Shown here: positions 5,188 to 8,558 of the stretch, in pieces
Numbering within the stretch: the first letter of the stretch is position 1
How the letters are laid out: each line of letters starts with the position of its first letter
Assembly: GCA_028276145.1 (NCBI GenBank)
Contig: JAPYWX010000059.1
Coordinates: 1-8,558, forward strand
From: Spirochaetota bacterium
Lineage (GTDB): Bacteria; Spirochaetota; Brevinematia; DTOW01
Length of the DNA: 8,558 nt
Direction of reading: 5' to 3'
Program-made: the position numbers and the translations under genes
The notes under the pieces: generated by a model
Databases searched by the model: none
Told to the model about the DNA's origin: nothing
Seen by the model: only the letters and a program-made list of their open reading frames with translations

Positions 5188-5862
5188 TTATAATGTTAAA
5201 AGGTAGCCGTTTCTTTTTAGCCAATCTTTGTGTTTTTCGTAGTCAGGCATTAGCATTTTTACTTTAGTCCAAAATGATTTGGAATGATTTTTCTCTTCTA
5301 AGTGAACAAGTTCATGAACTACTACATAATCTATAACCGGAAGAGGTGCCATAATTAGCCGCCATGAGAAATTCAAATTCCCTCTAGAAGAGCATGAACC
5401 CCACCTCTGATTTGCTTTTGTGATTTTTATTTTGTTATATACAAATCCTCTCTTTTTTGCATACCATTCAACTCTTTCGGAAATCTTTTCGTAAGCTTTC
5501 TTTTTGTACCAATCAATAAACACTTCTTTGGCTACTGGTAGGTAGTCCCTCAAAAGGTAGAAATGGTTATTATCAAATAGAATAGGTGTATCTTGTTTAT
5601 CAACTATACGGAGTTTGTAGTATTTCCCGAGGTACAAAAAGCCTTCACCGTTTACGAATTCTTTTTTAACAAATTTCGGGGCTCTTGAGAGAATCTCTTT
5701 TTTCTTTTTTTCTATCCAATCTTTATGCTTGGTGACAACTTTTTGTATAGTTTCCTTACTGACTCCAAACGGTGCTTTAACGATTAATTTGCCATCTTCA
5801 GTTATTTGTAAAGCGATTGTTTTTCTCTTTGTTTTTATTATTTTGCTAATTTCAATTTTCAT
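5188..5862 (-). CDS. YgjP/SprT-like zinc metallopeptidase-fold protein (DUF45)
   Basis: A 224-residue cytoplasmic protein with the zinc site HELVH (His183, Glu184, His187) and a third ligand His193 in the pattern HExxHx5HSxxFW. The family signature RWGSCSS begins at residue 153. The N-terminal half (KTKRKTIALQITEDGKLIVKAPFG) matches the YgjP-like fold. There is no signal peptide or membrane segment. Start: ATG at 5862 is preceded by GGAGGT with a 7-base spacer. A longer in-frame version from 5892 would add ten residues that merely re-read the hsdR end and has no such site. Its start overlaps the hsdR stop by 11 bases, so the two are translationally coupled. Family members are often found beside type I restriction genes. 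The substrate is not known; control of HsdR stability is conceivable but is inference. Confidence 0.9.
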   Translation of the reverse strand: MKIEISKIIKTKRKTIALQITEDGKLIVKAPFGVSKETIQKVVTKHKDWIEKKKKEILSRAPKFVKKEFVNGEGFLYLGKYYKLRIVDKQDTPILFDNNHFYLLRDYLPVAKEVFIDWYKKKAYEKISERVEWYAKKRGFVYNKIKITKANQRWGSCSSRGNLNFSWRLIMAPLPVIDYVVVHELVHLEEKNHSKSFWTKVKMLMPDYEKHKDWLKRNGYLLTL

Positions 5863-8558
5863 GGTTTTTACCTCCGTAGATGTGGTATGCAAGTTCTAAC
5901 AACCTTTGAGCTATTTCATTCCTCTTTTCAAGAAGTAAGTGTTTCTCTTTTGATTTTGGTACTAAGATTTTTGAAATTATATGGGATTTTAAATTCTTTT
6001 GTTTTGTGTAGTTTTCCCAAAAATCAACTAATTTAATTTCGTTTTTGATAATTTCTACAACATCCTGCGTTAAGCCAACAAGCAGATTTATGTCATCTTC
6101 TCCAAGCTGATCAATAGGAATCTCCTTTCCAAATATCATTTGTTTGAGTAAACCAAAGAAAGGCATCTCTGTTCTTGGGTCGAAACCAAAGGTCTTTTCA
6201 GCTTCTCTTCCCCTTTTAATAGCATTCCTAATCTTCTCAAGTTCTTGTGCAAGTAATTCCCATCTTTCTTTATATTCCTCGAGCACTCTATTCAATTCAT
6301 CTGAAAACCTTTCATAAAATTCTGGGTCCTCCTCAAAGTGTTTCTCAATATGTTCTTTTATTGCATATTTTAATTCTTCTGCTATGGCTTTAGGGGATTT
6401 TTCGTTCTTTACTTTTGAAATAAATTCATCTGATAATAGTGGAAGTGGTGGAATTTTGGGGTTAATGCCTTTTGATATTAGGTATTCCTCTACGATTTCC
6501 CTTATTTTGTTGCTTGCGTCTCTTATGCTGAGTTTGTCATCTCTGTACCTATTTCTTGCACTTTCCTTTATGAAATTGATTATTTCTAAATCTTTTAAAT
6601 ATTTCAGAGCCTCCGGCTCTGGTAGTACCTTGTCCATTGCTCTGTTGAATCTACGAACGAGAGTTATAAATTCATTTCTTATTTCCTCATCTACTAATAG
6701 GTCAATGCACTCTTCAATGTTTTCTCTCCAATTGCTGATACCGTATTTCCTGAAAAACTCTTCTATTTGGCTATGGGTATATTTAAGTTCATCTTTGCTT
6801 TTTGATATGTTTACAACTACCTGGCTTATTTCTTCTATGTCCTCATCTGCGTATATGGCTAAGGATTCTTTTAGGTTATTTAGGACACCGACATAATCAA
6901 CAACGAAACCACAGCTTTTATTTTTATAAACTCTGTTTACTCTTGCGATTGCCTGGAGTAGGTTATGGTCTCTTATTACATTATCAAGGTATATTACTTG
7001 TTCAATAGGTGCATCAAATCCTGTTATAAGCATTTCGTTGACTACGATAAAGCCGACATCTCCGGATATTCCGCTTTCATCAACTTTATCAAATGGCATT
7101 TTGAAGCTTTTTATGTTTTTGTCTTGTTCGTGCTTATCGGTGTATTCTTTTTTGTATATTGAAGGGTCATCATTTTGTGATGAAGAAATTACAACAGCAA
7201 CTTTTAATTTTTTGAGTGTGTCAAGGTCTACTTTATCGGGGTTGCTTTTTTCTAATTCTTCTATTTTTTCTTTCAGTGCTTCTTCAAGTGCTTTTTTGTA
7301 TCTCACTGCTGCTAGGCGTGAGACTGCAACAACCTGAGCCTTAAATTTATTTGGGAAAACATGCTTTATATAATGTTCTACCATGTCTTTGGCTTTGTCC
7401 TTTATTACCTCTTCTGCTTCGAGGTAGGCCTGCCAGGTGTATCTTCCGAGGATCAAACGTCTTTCTTCCTTATCTACGTATTTAAAGACTTCTTCGAATT
7501 TTGCGTTAGCGGCTTTTTCGTTAGAGAGTTCTGCAGAATGAGCTCTTCCTTCGTAAACGATTTCAACGGTTACACCATCGTTAACTGATTGTCTTATCCC
7601 GTATTTATCAATATACTCGCCAAAGGTCAATTCTGTTTTTTCTATTGGAGTTCCGGTAAAGGCAATTTTTATTGAGTTTGGAAGTGCTTTTCTTAGGTTT
7701 GCACCGAGTAATTTGTATTGTGTTCTGTGTGCTTCATCTATCATGACGAGTATATTAGGGGATGGGTTGAGTAGTGGAAATTCTTTTTTAAGGTCTTTTT
7801 CTTGGAATTTGTGAATCATAGCCATTATCAAGTCTGGTGTATTGGTTTTAAGAAGTTCTTTGAGTTTTTCTATATTGTAAGCGTGATTAATTGTATAGCC
7901 AACGCTTTTTGATGTTTCTTTTAGTTGTTTTTCAAGGTGTTCTCTGTCTGTGACGAATACTATTTTGAAGTTGCTTAGTTCCGGGTCGTGGTAAAATGCT
8001 CTTACTGTTTGCATCATTGTGAGAGATTTGCCTGAGCCTTGGGTATGCCAAACGATACCGCCTTTTTCTTCTGGTGTTTTTCCTTCCTTTACTCTTTTAA
8101 CTATCTTTTTGACTGCTCTAAACTGCTGGTATCTTGGTGCTACTTTTTTGATTCCACCTTTTGGGTCTTCAACGAAGAGTGTAAAAATGTGGAGGATATC
8201 CAACAAATTATTTTTTGATAGCATTCCTTGGACTAGGGTATCTTGGCTTGTTATTATTTTGTCTTGGCTTATGTCTGAAAGGCTATAGGGGTATGGGTCT
8301 TTCCATTCGTAGAAATGTTCGTAGTCAGGTGTTATTGTTCCGTATTTTGCTACTTGGTTTGAGGTTGCTATCATGAAGAGGTTGTACCAGAATAATTTTT
8401 CGTTTCCTTCTTTTGTTTCTCTTCTGTTTGAGTATCTCATGAGTTGGGTTATGGCTTCGTTTATGGGGTCAGAGGTTGCTGGGGATTTACATTCAACAAC
8501 GACTAGAGGTAAGCCGTTGACGAAGAGGACGATATCGGGAATGATATGTTTTTCTGTT
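5852..8558 (-). CDS. hsdR: Type I restriction endonuclease subunit HsdR (5' end beyond right edge)
   Basis: Motor and nuclease subunit of a type I restriction-modification complex. It translocates unmethylated DNA with ATP and cuts it at a distance. The frame is open to the window edge, giving about 901 residues. Roughly the first 100 of a usual 1000-residue HsdR are missing. The PD-(D/E)xK nuclease is visible: Asp in PDIVLF (8534-8539), then Glu-Cys-Lys in VVVECKSP (8486-8494). Superfamily 2 helicase motifs follow: Walker A HTQGSGKS (about 8024-8047), the DEAH box in MIDEAHR (about 7728-7739), TGTP (7646-7657), ITGFDAP, and motif VI QAIARVNR (6932-6955). The helical C-terminal region includes FFGLLKQMIF. 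No frameshift or missing motif is seen. hsdM and hsdS are not in the window and presumably lie upstream, past the right edge. The metallopeptidase gene follows with an 11-base overlap. Confidence 0.96.
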   Translation of the reverse strand, partial: TEKHIIPDIVLFVNGLPLVVVECKSPATSDPINEAITQLMRYSNRRETKEGNEKLFWYNLFMIATSNQVAKYGTITPDYEHFYEWKDPYPYSLSDISQDKIITSQDTLVQGMLSKNNLLDILHIFTLFVEDPKGGIKKVAPRYQQFRAVKKIVKRVKEGKTPEEKGGIVWHTQGSGKSLTMMQTVRAFYHDPELSNFKIVFVTDREHLEKQLKETSKSVGYTINHAYNIEKLKELLKTNTPDLIMAMIHKFQEKDLKKEFPLLNPSPNILVMIDEAHRTQYKLLGANLRKALPNSIKIAFTGTPIEKTELTFGEYIDKYGIRQSVNDGVTVEIVYEGRAHSAELSNEKAANAKFEEVFKYVDKEERRLILGRYTWQAYLEAEEVIKDKAKDMVEHYIKHVFPNKFKAQVVAVSRLAAVRYKKALEEALKEKIEELEKSNPDKVDLDTLKKLKVAVVISSSQNDDPSIYKKEYTDKHEQDKNIKSFKMPFDKVDESGISGDVGFIVVNEMLITGFDAPIEQVIYLDNVIRDHNLLQAIARVNRVYKNKSCGFVVDYVGVLNNLKESLAIYADEDIEEISQVVVNISKSKDELKYTHSQIEEFFRKYGISNWRENIEECIDLLVDEEIRNEFITLVRRFNRAMDKVLPEPEALKYLKDLEIINFIKESARNRYRDDKLSIRDASNKIREIVEEYLISKGINPKIPPLPLLSDEFISKVKNEKSPKAIAEELKYAIKEHIEKHFEEDPEFYERFSDELNRVLEEYKERWELLAQELEKIRNAIKRGREAEKTFGFDPRTEMPFFGLLKQMIFGKEIPIDQLGEDDINLLVGLTQDVVEIIKNEIKLVDFWENYTKQKNLKSHIISKILVPKSKEKHLLLEKRNEIAQRLLELAYHIYGGKNHEN
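5870..5875 (-). promoter_or_regulatory. Shine-Dalgarno site deciding the metallopeptidase start
   Basis: GGAGGT lies 7 bases upstream of ATG 5862 and is made from the Gly-Gly codons near the end of hsdR. It supports the shorter start and reinitiation by ribosomes finishing hsdR at TGA 5852-5854. Confidence 0.85.

Noticed and set aside
5188..5892. Longer metallopeptidase starting at ATG 5892
   Set aside because: The extra ten residues come only from re-reading the hsdR end and have no ribosome site. GGAGGT fits ATG 5862 perfectly.
6384..7588. Plus-strand reading frames opposite hsdR
   Set aside because: They are low-complexity shadows of the conserved helicase frame, without ribosome sites or recognisable domains.
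5852..8440. hsdR starting at ATG 8440
   Set aside because: The frame stays open to the window edge and upstream codons encode the PD...ECK nuclease motif, so the true start lies beyond 8558.

Overview
The window is AT-rich bacterial chromosome carrying a partial GspE/PilB ATPase gene, an unidentified 580-residue protein gene, cheB, a tRNA with anticodon CAU, a zinc metallopeptidase gene and a partial hsdR. Shine-Dalgarno and sigma70-type signals and the gene families show a bacterium. The phylum cannot be fixed from sequence alone. The large orphan protein beside cheB reminds me of spirochaetal hypothetical proteins, but that is memory and not a search.

Layout, left to right. Positions 1-1303 (minus) hold the 5' part of gspE/pilB, whose C-terminus lies beyond the left edge. 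Positions 1304-1703 form a divergent intergenic region with two promoters and many palindromes. Positions 1704-3446 (plus) encode the 580-residue protein, followed by a terminator at 3459-3483. Positions 3484-3635 hold three palindromes and the cheB promoter. Positions 3636-4766 (plus) are cheB, whose last 13 codons run antisense into the tRNA gene (4726-4797, minus). Positions 4798-5187 hold the tRNA promoter, a hairpin/terminator region and a dense block of repeats. Positions 5188-5862 (minus) encode a YgjP-like metallopeptidase, translationally coupled to hsdR (5852-8558, minus), whose N-terminus and any hsdM/hsdS partners lie beyond the right edge.

The most unusual content is between the genes. 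All three larger intergenic regions carry copies of a palindrome, GTGCT-N3/4-AGCAC. I count ten intact copies and several decayed ones, and saw none in coding DNA. Some copies belong to a larger composite unit with a second palindrome, a C-rich run and an AGAGAG hairpin whose stem varies in a compensatory way. Upstream of both plus-strand genes, palindromes at 17-bp spacing end exactly 10 bp before a TTGAAT -35 box, and in both the start codon lies 10 bp past the -10 hexamer. This suggests that the orphan gene and cheB share regulation, although a repeat element that happens to sit next to promoters is the main alternative.

Functionally the genes form separate modules: pilus or secretion motor assembly (gspE/pilB), chemosensory adaptation (cheB and perhaps the orphan protein), translation (tRNA) and DNA restriction (hsdR plus metallopeptidase). 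The genes with their own promoters appear to have leaderless or near-leaderless starts. The internal cistron in the hsdR operon has a strong Shine-Dalgarno site.
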